Shown in pieces: positions 35,592-44,395 of a stretch of DNA of 64,000 nucleotides. Position 1 is the first letter of the stretch; each line of letters opens with the position of its first letter. The stretch is from the NCBI RefSeq assembly GCF_001190745.1, contig NZ_CP012196.1, positions 992,001 to 1,056,000 of the forward strand, read 5' to 3'. Source of the stretch: Campylobacter gracilis. GTDB lineage: Bacteria > Campylobacterota > Campylobacteria > Campylobacterales > Campylobacteraceae. Made by a program: the position numbers and the translations under genes. A model generated the notes under the pieces. The model ran no database searches. It was not told the DNA's origin and was given only the letters and a program-made list of their open reading frames with translations.

Positions 35592-36674
35592 ATGGAAATT
35601 TTAGAAAAACTACAAAGCGGCGAGAGATTAAATTACGAAGACGGCGTGAAATTATGGGATCTGGATCTTTTTGATCTGGGCAAATTCGCCTTTGCTATTC
35701 GCAAAGAAAAAAACGGCAAAAACGTCTATTTCAACGCAAATCGTCATATCAATCCTTCGAATTTATGCGCAGATACCTGTAAATTTTGTGCATTTTCGGC
35801 GCACCGCAAGAACGAAAACGCCTATACGATGAGCGATGATGAGATCATGCGTATCGTGGACGAGACGGTAGCGCGCGGCACGAAGGAGATTCATATCGTA
35901 AGCTCGCACAATCCATTCGTTACGCCGCAGCAATATTTGGGAATTTTCAAAGCGATAAAGCAAAAATATCCGCTTTTGCACATCAAGGCTATGACCGCGG
36001 CGGAGATCGATTACTGGCGGCGAAAGTGGAAGATGAGCTACGAAGAGACGATAGGGCTGATGATGCAAAGCGGCGTGGATTCGATGCCCGGCGGCGGCGC
36101 CGAAATTTTTGACGAGGACGTGCGCGATAAAATTTGCAAAGGTAAGGTCTCAAGCGAGCAGTGGCTGCGTATCCACTCGCTGTGGCATGCTCGCGGGCGT
36201 CAGAGCAACGCCACGATGCTCTTTGGACATATCGAAAGCCGCGCTCACCGCATCGATCACATCTTGCGTATTCGCGCGCTGCAAGATGAGAGCCTCTCTC
36301 GCGCTAACGGCGGCGGTTTCAACGCTTTCATCCCGCTCGTGTATCAGCGCGAGAATAACTACTTGGATGTGAAGGGCTTTTTGGGCTCGGTCGAAATTTT
36401 AAAAACGATCGCGATTAGTAGAATTTTGCTCGACAACGTCGCGCATATCAAGGCGTATTGGGCGACCTCGACGCTAAGCTTAGCTCTTGTGGCGCAGGAT
36501 TTCGGCGCGGACGATCTTGACGGCACGATCGAGAACGAAAGCATTCAAAGCAGCGCCGGCGCCGGCAGCAAAAAAGGGCAGAGCAAGCGCGATTTTATCG
36601 ATATGATCGGCACCGCAGGCTTTGTACCCGTAGAGCGCGACAGCTTGTATAATCAGATCGAAATTTACGAATAA
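35592..36674 (+). CDS. mqnE: Aminofutalosine synthase MqnE
   Basis: 360 residues. Radical SAM enzyme that condenses 3-enolpyruvoyl-oxybenzoate with SAM to give aminofutalosine in the futalosine route to menaquinone, the quinone of this group. Cluster motif C-A-D-T-C-K-F-C near residues 58-65; G-T-K-E-I-H-I-V-S-S-H-N-P and S-M-P-G-G-G-A-E-I-F follow in family order. The N-terminal 50 residues lack the paralogous MqnC pattern. A UbiD-type menaquinone decarboxylase is encoded at 44396. Followed 18 bases later by a purine permease gene. Confidence 0.92.
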   Translation: MEILEKLQSGERLNYEDGVKLWDLDLFDLGKFAFAIRKEKNGKNVYFNANRHINPSNLCADTCKFCAFSAHRKNENAYTMSDDEIMRIVDETVARGTKEIHIVSSHNPFVTPQQYLGIFKAIKQKYPLLHIKAMTAAEIDYWRRKWKMSYEETIGLMMQSGVDSMPGGGAEIFDEDVRDKICKGKVSSEQWLRIHSLWHARGRQSNATMLFGHIESRAHRIDHILRIRALQDESLSRANGGGFNAFIPLVYQRENNYLDVKGFLGSVEILKTIAISRILLDNVAHIKAYWATSTLSLALVAQDFGADDLDGTIENESIQSSAGAGSKKGQSKRDFIDMIGTAGFVPVERDSLYNQIEIYE

Positions 36675-36692
36675 ATTCTAAAGGAGGAGCAA

Positions 36693-37988
36693 GTGGAAAA
36701 ATTCTTTCATCTCGCCGCGGCAAAAACGTCGGTAAGGCAGGAGCTTATTGCAGGGCTTACTACGTTTTTGGCGATGATTTACATCGTGCCGGTAAACGCT
36801 AACATTATGAGCATCGCAGGTATGCCGTTTGATGCGCTGGTTACGGCAACCGCGCTTATTACGATAATCGCAACGTTATTTAACGGGCTCTTTGCAAATA
36901 CCCCCGTCGCGCTTAGCGTCGGCATGGGGCTAAATGCGTATTTTACCTTTGCGTTGTGCGTGGATGCGAAGATGCCGTGGCAGAGCGCACTTGGCATCGT
37001 AGCAATAAGCGGGGCGCTTTTTACCGTGCTTTCGTTTACCAATTTTCGCGTTTGGGTTATCAAATCTATCCCGCTTGATCTGCGTCGCGCAATAAGTGCG
37101 GGTATCGGGGCTTTCATCTGCTTTATCGGACTTAAGCAGATGGGCGTCATCGCGCCTAGTCAGGCGACGCTAGTAACTTTAGGAAATTTAAAAGATCTAA
37201 ACGTTTTGCTTGGAATTTTAGGCTTAGCGGTCGTGCTGGTGCTCTTCGTGCTTAGAATCAAGGCGGCGTTTATCTTAAGCATTTTGATTACTTCGTGCGT
37301 TGCGTGGGTGGCTGGAATTTCGCCCGCACCACATGGTATCGTAAGCGCGCCAAGCGGCATAACGCCGATATTTGCTAAGCTAGATATCCCCGGAGCGCTG
37401 AAGCTTGCGTTCGTGCCTTTTATAATCACATTTTTTGTCACGCATCTATTCGATAGCATCGGCACTCTAACCGGCGTGGGAAACCGCGCAGGGCTTTTTG
37501 GAGAGAATAGTAAAGACGGCATGAAAAAACTATCTAGAAATTTAACCTCCGATGCGATAGGAAGCGTCGCAGGAGCCGTTATAGGAACGAGCACGGTCAC
37601 CGCATTTGCCGAGAGCGCGAGCGGAGTAGAAGCGGGCGGTCGCACGGGGCTTACCGCAGTGTTTTGCGCTATATTTTTCGTGCTGACGCTGTTTATGTTG
37701 CCGCTATTTAAGGCGATCCCCGCAAATGCAATCTATCCGATCCTCGTAATGGTCGGGGTTTTGATGTTTAGCGAGCTTGGCAAGATCGATTATGGCGACG
37801 CTGGAATTTTAATCCCTGCCTTTTTTATAGTGTTTTTGATGCCTTTTACCTATTCGATCACCAACGGCTTAAGCTTCGGCTTTATCGCTTATATCGTAGT
37901 TAGACTCGCTCAGCGCAGGATAAAAGATTTAAATTTCGGCGTTTTGACGCTTGGCGCGATTAGCGTTTTAGTATTTTTAATGCATTAA
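36693..37988 (+). CDS. NCS2-family purine permease
   Basis: 431 residues, about 12-14 membrane helices. AzgA/PbuG/GhxP branch of NCS2 (guanine/hypoxanthine/adenine importers): E-L-I-A-G-L-T-T-F-L-A-M-I-Y near 17, G-M-G-L-N-A-Y-F near 72, F-D-S-I-G-T-L-T-G-V-G near 250 and G-T-S-T-V-T-A-F-A-E-S-A-S-G near 295 are the substrate-site motifs. AAAGGAGGAG precedes the start codon. A phosphoribosyltransferase gene follows after 15 bases, so the pair forms a salvage unit. Confidence 0.92.
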   Translation: MEKFFHLAAAKTSVRQELIAGLTTFLAMIYIVPVNANIMSIAGMPFDALVTATALITIIATLFNGLFANTPVALSVGMGLNAYFTFALCVDAKMPWQSALGIVAISGALFTVLSFTNFRVWVIKSIPLDLRRAISAGIGAFICFIGLKQMGVIAPSQATLVTLGNLKDLNVLLGILGLAVVLVLFVLRIKAAFILSILITSCVAWVAGISPAPHGIVSAPSGITPIFAKLDIPGALKLAFVPFIITFFVTHLFDSIGTLTGVGNRAGLFGENSKDGMKKLSRNLTSDAIGSVAGAVIGTSTVTAFAESASGVEAGGRTGLTAVFCAIFFVLTLFMLPLFKAIPANAIYPILVMVGVLMFSELGKIDYGDAGILIPAFFIVFLMPFTYSITNGLSFGFIAYIVVRLAQRRIKDLNFGVLTLGAISVLVFLMH

Positions 37989-38003
37989 ATTTTAAGGAAA
38001 GAT

Positions 38004-38453
38004 ATGAGATTTTATAGTTTTGACGAGATGGATCGCGATGCAAGAGTTATAGCAAAGCAGGTTAGGGACGAATTTATGCCCGATGCAATCGTAGCGATCG
38101 CTAGAGGTGGGCTCACATTCGGTCACGCGCTAGCCAATGCGCTTGATATGCGGACGATATTTTCGATAAATTCCATCCACTACGCGGACACCAAAAAGCT
38201 CGACACCATCGACGTTTTCAACGTGCCCGATCTGGAGCTTTACAAGCGCGTGCTGCTGGTGGACGATATCATCGACAGCGGCGACAGCATGGTCGAGATC
38301 AAGCGCGTGCTGCTGGAGAAATTCCCGCAAATAGAGCTTAAAACCGCGGTGATTTTTTACAAACCTAAGGCGCTTATCCAGCCCGATTTTAAAATTTCAA
38401 AGACGGATGAGTGGATAAATTTCTTTTGGGAAAATTATACGATAGAGGAATGA
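38004..38453 (+). CDS. Purine-type phosphoribosyltransferase
   Basis: 149 residues. The PRPP motif V-L-L-V-D-D-I-I-D-S-G-D-S-M lies near 89-102; A-I-A-R-G-G-L near 31 binds pyrophosphate. Small size and the F-K-P-K-A-like specificity loop (F-Y-K-P-K-A) fit xanthine/hypoxanthine-guanine enzymes (Gpt/Hpt-like). With the NCS2 permease it would trap imported bases as nucleotides. Substrate is inferred. Confidence 0.85.
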   Translation: MRFYSFDEMDRDARVIAKQVRDEFMPDAIVAIARGGLTFGHALANALDMRTIFSINSIHYADTKKLDTIDVFNVPDLELYKRVLLVDDIIDSGDSMVEIKRVLLEKFPQIELKTAVIFYKPKALIQPDFKISKTDEWINFFWENYTIEE

Positions 38454-38564
38454 AGCGGCGCGCGGTTAAATTTAGCGGCTAAATTTTAAAGGATTTGGTG
38501 GCTTAAATTTTATAAAATTTCGGCCATATAATTTAGTCGTAAATTTAAAGCGCCCGCAGCAAGG

Positions 38565-39791
38565 ATGAGAGTGAAGAAGCTTTATCAAAACGAAATTTTC
38601 GTGATCTTTATAATGTGCCTGTTTCAGGGCATATTTTTGCTTTATGCTATCTCAAATTTAAGCATCAGCTACTACGAAGCCGAAATTTTTTATGATAAAA
38701 AATCCCTCGTTTCGCTAATCGCAAATTTAAGCTGCGAAATTTTCGGGCGCAACGACTACGCCCTGCGCGTACCGTTTATTTTGATCCACTTCGCAAATGC
38801 CGCGATGATCTATAAAATTTCAAAATTTATTCTAAAGCGCCGCTTCGATATGGTGGTCGCTACGGCGCTATTTATGGCGCTTCCTGCGTCAATGAGTAGC
38901 GCGATCTTGCTAAATCCTGCGGGCATCATCGTTTTTTTCACGCTGCTGGCGATATATTTTGCAAAAAGCGAATACAATATCGCGCTTTTCGTACTTCTGT
39001 CCGTTTGCGCCCTGATCGATCGCGCGTTTTTTATGCTATACGTCGGCTTTGGAATTTGGGCGCTTTATACGCGCAAAAAGGAGCTTTTGCTGCTTTGCAT
39101 AGCGCTATTTAGCTTCAGCGTGATCTTTTACGATGTAAGCTCGGAGGGCAAGCCGAAGGGATATTTTCTGGACACCGTGGGCGTTTTTGCGGGCGCATTT
39201 TCGCCTTTAGTGTTTTTATTTTTCATCTACACGATCTATAGAATTTGGATCAAAGAGGAAAAGAGCCTGCTGTGGTTCATCGCTACAAGTGCGCTTTGTC
39301 TGACGATGCTTTTTTCTCTAAGACAGCGCGTGCCACTTGAGATGATGCTGCCGTATTGCGTCATCGCTACGCCTTTGATCATTCGGGTTTTGTTTAATTC
39401 GTACCGCGTTCGATTGCCTAAATTTCGCACTTTTCATAAGATTGCCGTAGGTGTGACGCTGGTAAGCTTAGCGGTGAGTTATTTTGCAGTGATTTTCAGC
39501 GACGTGATGTATGAGGCGATGTTCGCAAACAAACCGCAGCGGCATTTTATCTATAAATTTGACGTAGCTAGGCAGCTGGCAAGTGAGTTAAAAAATCGCG
39601 GAGTAAAAAGCGTAAGCTGCGAGGACGAGAGGCTCTGCCTGCGGCTGAAATTTTACGGACTGCCTAGCGGGGACAGCGCTTTTATCTATGCGGATAAGCC
39701 GGAATATGTCTCTGATCATAAAAATTCGATACAAAATATAGATATTTACAAGCGAGGCGTGCGAATTGCGAAATTTTATGTTAAAATATAA
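38565..39791 (+). CDS. Membrane protein, GT39-like (ArnT/PMT type)
   Basis: 408 residues with eight to nine membrane helices. The first periplasmic loop has S-I-S-Y-Y-E-A-E-I-F-Y-D-K-K-S followed by F-G-R-N-D-Y-A-L-R-V-P-F, the layout of GT39/ArnT-type transferases that use lipid-linked sugar (acid pair before the second helix, then the R-x-P-x). Sugar and acceptor unknown. A GTG at 38571 has a better spaced AAGGA site than ATG 38565. Next to a pseudopilin gene. Family call is tentative. Confidence 0.6.
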   Translation: MRVKKLYQNEIFVIFIMCLFQGIFLLYAISNLSISYYEAEIFYDKKSLVSLIANLSCEIFGRNDYALRVPFILIHFANAAMIYKISKFILKRRFDMVVATALFMALPASMSSAILLNPAGIIVFFTLLAIYFAKSEYNIALFVLLSVCALIDRAFFMLYVGFGIWALYTRKKELLLLCIALFSFSVIFYDVSSEGKPKGYFLDTVGVFAGAFSPLVFLFFIYTIYRIWIKEEKSLLWFIATSALCLTMLFSLRQRVPLEMMLPYCVIATPLIIRVLFNSYRVRLPKFRTFHKIAVGVTLVSLAVSYFAVIFSDVMYEAMFANKPQRHFIYKFDVARQLASELKNRGVKSVSCEDERLCLRLKFYGLPSGDSAFIYADKPEYVSDHKNSIQNIDIYKRGVRIAKFYVKI

Positions 39792-39818
39792 ACAAAATTT
39801 TTATGAAAGGTAAAAATT

Positions 39819-40502
39819 ATGAAAAAAGCATTTACTATGATAGAGCTGATTTTCATCATCGTGGTGGTTGGAATTCTAGCGGCGGTGGCAGTGCCTCAAA
39901 TCAATCGAAATAGCCTTGTGGAGGCGGCAGATCAAGTAGCTGCTCATATTCGCTATACTCAGCAACTGGCTATGAATGATAACAAATTCGATCCTGACGA
40001 TCCTAATTGGTTTAAGAGATTTTGGAGGATTCAATTTACTGATCAAGGAGCACCGGGCTCTGCGGCAGGATGGCGATATAATATATATTGGGATAACGGA
40101 GACTTCCCTGGTTCAAACGGACAACCAAATAGCCTAAATTCTATGGCAGCTGATCCGCAAAATCCTAACAAACTGCTTACTTCGGGCTTCGCTAGGCAGC
40201 CCGCCAATACTGATGGTGCAAGAATGAATCAAAAGCTAAATTTAGGAGCAACATATAATATAAGAAATATACAATTTACTAATTGCGGTAATAGAAACAA
40301 TCACACCATCTCCTTTGATTCTTACGGTCGCCCAATGGGGCAGTTAGCGAACTCTAATGTGCCATATGATAGGCTTTTTGTGGGCCAGTGCGTTATTACA
40401 CTTACTAATGATGCAAGAGAGACCGCTAGTATTACTATCGAGCCGGAGACCGGATACGTAAGATACACGCTAAATTCTAATACCGGCACAGCCGCACAAT
40501 AG
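39819..40502 (+). CDS. Type II secretion/type IV pilin-like pseudopilin
   Basis: 227 residues. The class III signal peptide is very short: K-K-A then F-T-M-I-E-L-I-F-I-I-V-V-V-G-I-L-A-A-V-A-V-P, with the conserved Glu at position +5 of the mature pilin. The residue before the cleavage site is Ala rather than the usual Gly, a form also seen in other Campylobacter. The globular part has four Cys-poor strands and one Cys pair (N-C-G-N and Q-C-V-I). No secretion ATPase or other pilin gene is adjacent. AAAGGTAAAA site upstream. Confidence 0.85.
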   Translation: MKKAFTMIELIFIIVVVGILAAVAVPQINRNSLVEAADQVAAHIRYTQQLAMNDNKFDPDDPNWFKRFWRIQFTDQGAPGSAAGWRYNIYWDNGDFPGSNGQPNSLNSMAADPQNPNKLLTSGFARQPANTDGARMNQKLNLGATYNIRNIQFTNCGNRNNHTISFDSYGRPMGQLANSNVPYDRLFVGQCVITLTNDARETASITIEPETGYVRYTLNSNTGTAAQ

Positions 40503-40548
40503 GACTAATAAAATTTTTAGTCAAATTTAAGTAAGCGCAAGGAGAATA

Positions 40549-42546
40549 ATGAAAAAATACATAATGACGCCGATTTATTACGTAAACGACGTCCCGCACA
40601 TCGGTCACGCATATACGACGATCATCGCCGATACGATGGCTAGATTTTACCGCCTGCAAGGACACGAGGTGTTTTTTAAAACGGGCACCGACGAGCACGG
40701 TCAAAAGATCGAGGAGGCCGCAGCTAAGCACGCTCAGAGCCCAAAGCAGTACGCAGACGGCGTAAGCGCTAAATTTAAAGACCTGTGGGACGAGTTTGAC
40801 ATCAGCTATGATATGTTTTCGCGCACTACCGATGCCGCGCATGAGGCGGCGGTGCAAAACGTATTTCGCAAGATGTATGAAAAGGGCGACATTTATAAGG
40901 GCGAATACGAAGGCAACTATTGCGTAAGCTGCGAGAGTTTTTTTCCTTCCGCTCAGCTAATCGACGGCGAGTATTGCCCCGACTGCGGCAAAAAGACTAA
41001 AATTTTAAAAGAGGAGAGTTATTTTTTCAGACTTAGCGCCTATGCAGAGCGGCTTTTGAAATGGTATGAAGACGAAAAGTGCATCCTGCCACTAGGCAAA
41101 AAAAACGAGGTCATAAGCTTCGTAAAAAGCGGACTGAAGGATCTTTCGATCACGCGAACGGGCTTTGATTGGGGCGTTAAAATTCCGCCCGAGCTGAACG
41201 ATCCGAAGCACGTGATTTACGTCTGGCTGGACGCGCTAATGGATTATCTTAGCTCGCTTGGATTTTGCGCGGGCGGCGAGCGGATGGAGTATTGGAGCGA
41301 CGCGCTGCACATCGTGGGCAAGGATATTTTGCGCTTTCACGCCGTTTATTGGCCTGCGTTTTTGATGAGCCTGGGACTAAATATGCCACGCAGCATCGCA
41401 GCTCACGGCTGGTGGACGCGCGACGGCAAAAAGATGAGCAAGAGCCTTGGCAACGTCGTGGATCCGCGCGAGGTCGCAAACGCCTACGGGCTGGAGCAGT
41501 TTAGGTATTTTTTGCTGCGCGAGGTACCGTTCGGTCAAGACGGCGATTTTTCGCAAAAAGCGATCATCAACCGCGTAAATTCCGAGCTTGCCAACGAGCT
41601 TGGAAATCTACTCAGCCGCATCGTCGGCATGAGCGCAAAATACTCGGATTACGTCATAAATTCCAAAGACGTGATGAAATTTTTCACCGCCGAGATCAAG
41701 GAAGCAAACTCCTATCTGAGCGCCGCAATTAGCGCGCTTGAGGAGGTTGCTACCAATAGATATTTAGAGGAGCTTTGGAGGGCGCTTGCGCTCGCAAACG
41801 CTTCGATCGCGAAATACGAGCCGTGGAATTTGATTAAAAACGGCGAGCAGGCTAAGGCGTTGGCTCTCGTCGCATTGGTCGCAAACATTTTGGCTAAAGT
41901 CGCCGTACTGCTAAGTCCTGCGATGCCGAAGACGGCGGCTCGTATCGCAGACACGCTGGGCTTTGAAATATCCACTCCGCTTTATGAAAAGCTAGTGCTT
42001 CGCGGCGAAATTTTAGATTTTAAGGCTAAGCCGTGCGAGCCGCTTTTTACCAAGATCGATCACGAGCTAATGCCGAAGGCGGACTACGATAGACTGGATG
42101 GCGCTGCAAATTCTGCAAGCTGTTCGGGCGCAGACGCTGCCGCAAAAGGCGCGCCAAGCTTAAACGCAAACGTTACCGGTTCGAGCGCTACGGCGCAAGA
42201 AGCCCAAGGCGAGGCAACCGAAGCTCAAATCAAAATAGATGATTTTAAGAAATGCGTTATCAAAGTCGGCACGATTTTGGAGTGCGAAAACATAGAGGGC
42301 AGCGAGAAGTTGTTGCGATTTATGATCGATTTGGGCGAGGAGAGGCCGCGTCAAATCATCAGCGGTATCGCGAAATTTTACGATCCCGCCGCGCTTATCG
42401 GCAAGCAGATCTGCGTGCTGGCAAATTTAAAACCCGCTAAAATTTTTAAACATAGCAGCGAGGGTATGATTTTAAGCGCCGAGGATGGCAGCCTTACGCT
42501 GCTTAGCACTCTTGCGCCCGTAAAAAACGGCGCGATCGTAGGTTAG
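40549..42546 (+). CDS. metG: Methionyl-tRNA synthetase
   Basis: 665 residues. Class I signature P-H-I-G-H-A-Y near residue 13, zinc knuckle C-V-S-C...C-P-D-C-G near 125-148, and K-K-M-S-K-S near 298. After the anticodon domain there is an Ala/Ser/Gly-rich linker (about 520-560) and a C-terminal OB-fold tRNA-binding (Trbp111/EMAP) domain (about 565-665, F-K-K-C-V-I-K-V-G-T-I...K-I-F-K-H-S-S-E-G-M-I). Strong AAGGAG site. The next gene starts 3 bases after its stop. Confidence 0.97.
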   Translation: MKKYIMTPIYYVNDVPHIGHAYTTIIADTMARFYRLQGHEVFFKTGTDEHGQKIEEAAAKHAQSPKQYADGVSAKFKDLWDEFDISYDMFSRTTDAAHEAAVQNVFRKMYEKGDIYKGEYEGNYCVSCESFFPSAQLIDGEYCPDCGKKTKILKEESYFFRLSAYAERLLKWYEDEKCILPLGKKNEVISFVKSGLKDLSITRTGFDWGVKIPPELNDPKHVIYVWLDALMDYLSSLGFCAGGERMEYWSDALHIVGKDILRFHAVYWPAFLMSLGLNMPRSIAAHGWWTRDGKKMSKSLGNVVDPREVANAYGLEQFRYFLLREVPFGQDGDFSQKAIINRVNSELANELGNLLSRIVGMSAKYSDYVINSKDVMKFFTAEIKEANSYLSAAISALEEVATNRYLEELWRALALANASIAKYEPWNLIKNGEQAKALALVALVANILAKVAVLLSPAMPKTAARIADTLGFEISTPLYEKLVLRGEILDFKAKPCEPLFTKIDHELMPKADYDRLDGAANSASCSGADAAAKGAPSLNANVTGSSATAQEAQGEATEAQIKIDDFKKCVIKVGTILECENIEGSEKLLRFMIDLGEERPRQIISGIAKFYDPAALIGKQICVLANLKPAKIFKHSSEGMILSAEDGSLTLLSTLAPVKNGAIVG

Positions 42547-42548
42547 CG

Positions 42549-43397
42549 ATGAAGGCTCTAGCGCGCAAGGCTTCGAAGCTCGCTATCTGCGGTGCGGTTG
42601 GGCTTTGCGCGCAAAAAAGCGGGGCTTCGGATAAAATTTTAAACCTTTGCCGCGATTCCTCCCTTGCCGCAAAGATCGGCGCGGGCGGGCTTGTATGCGC
42701 GGCACCCTTAGCGCTGAAGCTCGGTGCGCCCGTAGTTTTGGAATTTGCGGCGCGTAAAATTTTAACTCTAGGCGTTTGCGAGTTGTCGAAGTTCGCCGCT
42801 TTAAAATGTGCAAAACTCGGCGCGCGCGCGGTCGTGCGCTTATTTTCACGCACCGACAAACTTACGGATGAGCGCACGAAAAAGCGTGCAAGCGCGGATG
42901 GCGAGAGCTCTAATGCAAGCGCCGCACCGCGCAGAAAGCGCACGGCAGGTGTTTCTAGTGCGAACGCTAAAAAGGACGCCTCGCTTTCCAAAAGTACCTC
43001 TGCCAAAAGAGACGTAGCGACAAAAAGCGCGCCCGCAAAAAGATCTCCGCTCGCTAAAAAACCTGCACCTATTGCAAAAACCGCATCGACCACCAAAAAT
43101 ATCGCAGCAAGTGTAGCCTCTATATCTACCGCAAAATCAGCCTCCGTAGCCAAATCCGCATCCGTAAAAAACGCTGTACGAAATAAAATTTCCGCAGCTA
43201 GCACAAAAGTAGCGCCCGCCAAAAGTATGGCGCAGAACGTAAAATCTCGCCGCACTGCAAAAAACACTACTGCACTTGCTGTAATCGCCGCAAAAGATGC
43301 TGCTGCGCTCGGCGCAACCTCCGCATCTACTGCAAAGCAGTCGCGCCGCGCCGCAAAGAGCGCGCTTCCTAAAAGCTCCGCCGTAGGGAAATCGTAA
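42549..43397 (+). CDS. Ala/Lys/Ser-rich histone-like-tail protein
   Basis: 282 residues, unrecognised. Residues 1-95 carry hydrophobic Ala/Leu/Cys-rich stretches (G-A-V-G-L-C-A-Q, G-A-G-G-L-V-C-A-A-P-L-A-L-K-L), perhaps one or two membrane hairpins; the remaining 185 residues are low-complexity Ala/Lys/Ser/Thr/Arg with repeated A-K-S-A and S-V-A-K-S-A units, like histone H1 or AlgP tails. It lies 2 bases after metG and its TAA overlaps the next ATG (TAATG), so it is cotranscribed. The tail could bind DNA, RNA or the cell wall. The opposite-strand open frame here is a composition shadow. Confidence 0.65.
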   Translation: MKALARKASKLAICGAVGLCAQKSGASDKILNLCRDSSLAAKIGAGGLVCAAPLALKLGAPVVLEFAARKILTLGVCELSKFAALKCAKLGARAVVRLFSRTDKLTDERTKKRASADGESSNASAAPRRKRTAGVSSANAKKDASLSKSTSAKRDVATKSAPAKRSPLAKKPAPIAKTASTTKNIAASVASISTAKSASVAKSASVKNAVRNKISAASTKVAPAKSMAQNVKSRRTAKNTTALAVIAAKDAAALGATSASTAKQSRRAAKSALPKSSAVGKS

Positions 43398-44386
43398 TGG
43401 TAAATTTATTAAATTTAACCCGTATCGTAAACGGAACGATGCTAAATAATCCCGCGATCTCCGCTGTCGAGAGCTTTGCGATCGAGCCCGCAAAGGTCGC
43501 GAAAAAGAGCGCTTTCATAGCACTCGGCGCAAACGAGCGCGACGTGCGCACCGCGATCGATAACGGCGCGTACGCGATCATTTTCGATAATAATTTCAAG
43601 CCGCTTAACGACGAGATTGCCTTTATCAAGGTTGAAAATTTATGCTCGGCGCTAGTGCGACTGATAAAATTTCTGGGCGAGACGTGGCGGCACGGCTTCG
43701 TGCTGATAAACGAGGTGCAAAGCGAGATCCTGCGCTACACGAGCGTGCCGAAAAATTTGATGTTTGCGCCGCGCAGCAAGGGCGAGCTTTTTATCAGCCT
43801 GCTGAATGCCAAAGAGAAAAATACCTACTTCACCACCGACAGCGAGCTTTTGCAAAGCCTTGGCATCTCGCCCGTTCGGGTTCCTGCGAGCGACGATTTT
43901 AGGCTGCTTTACGGCGGCTCGATATTTTACAGCAGCTTCGTTTTCGGCGGGCTTTATTATTCAAATTTAATCTTTCCGCAGCTGTTTTTGCCCGAGCTAT
44001 GCGGCGTGATCGAGTATCTCTCGCGCAAAAACATACCCTTTAAATTTCAAAGCTTAAGCGCATTCGGTCATTTCGAGCCGATTTTTGTGGATAGATTTTT
44101 TAACGTTAGCTCGCTTGGCGGAAGCTATCGCGCCTTTATCGCCGAAAGCGATCCTGAGCTTTTTGCGCGCGAAGCGGAGTTTTTGCGGGCGAAATTCCGC
44201 GAAAAAATTATCGTCTGCGCTAGCTGGGAGGATCGCCTAGACGGCGTCAAGATCGACTTTCGCTTCAATAAACTAAGCGCGCTAAAGAGCCTGCCCGAGT
44301 TTCACTACGCGCTGGTTTTTGCGGAAAAGAGCGCGATCTTGCAGCTTCTAAATCAAAAACCGCAAGAAAAAAATCTATTTTTTTAA
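43397..44386 (+). CDS. Mur-ligase N-terminal-like protein, no ATP site
   Basis: 329 residues. The N-terminal 90 residues match the UDP-binding N-domain of MurE/MurF (F-A-I-E-P-A-K-V...S-A-F-I-A-L-G-A-N-E-R-D-V-R-T-A-I-D-N-G-A-Y-A-I-I-F). The central ATPase motif GTxGKT is absent and the rest has only loose similarity to Mur folds (G-H-F-E-P-I-F-V-D). It therefore cannot be an active ligase as seen; it may bind a UDP-MurNAc species. One-base overlap with the gene before it and 9 bases before UbiD. Assignment is moderate. Confidence 0.6.
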   Translation: MVNLLNLTRIVNGTMLNNPAISAVESFAIEPAKVAKKSAFIALGANERDVRTAIDNGAYAIIFDNNFKPLNDEIAFIKVENLCSALVRLIKFLGETWRHGFVLINEVQSEILRYTSVPKNLMFAPRSKGELFISLLNAKEKNTYFTTDSELLQSLGISPVRVPASDDFRLLYGGSIFYSSFVFGGLYYSNLIFPQLFLPELCGVIEYLSRKNIPFKFQSLSAFGHFEPIFVDRFFNVSSLGGSYRAFIAESDPELFAREAEFLRAKFREKIIVCASWEDRLDGVKIDFRFNKLSALKSLPEFHYALVFAEKSAILQLLNQKPQEKNLFF

Positions 44387-44395
44387 AGGCAGCGG

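Noticed and set aside
37160-37645. 161-residue minus-strand ORF inside the purine permease gene
   Set aside because: Shadow of a well-conserved NCS2 gene in the opposite frame.
42503-43267. 254-residue minus-strand ORF antisense to the Lys/Ala-rich gene
   Set aside because: It mirrors the biased composition of the real gene, overlaps metG's end and two coupled plus-strand genes, and has no ribosome site or family pattern.
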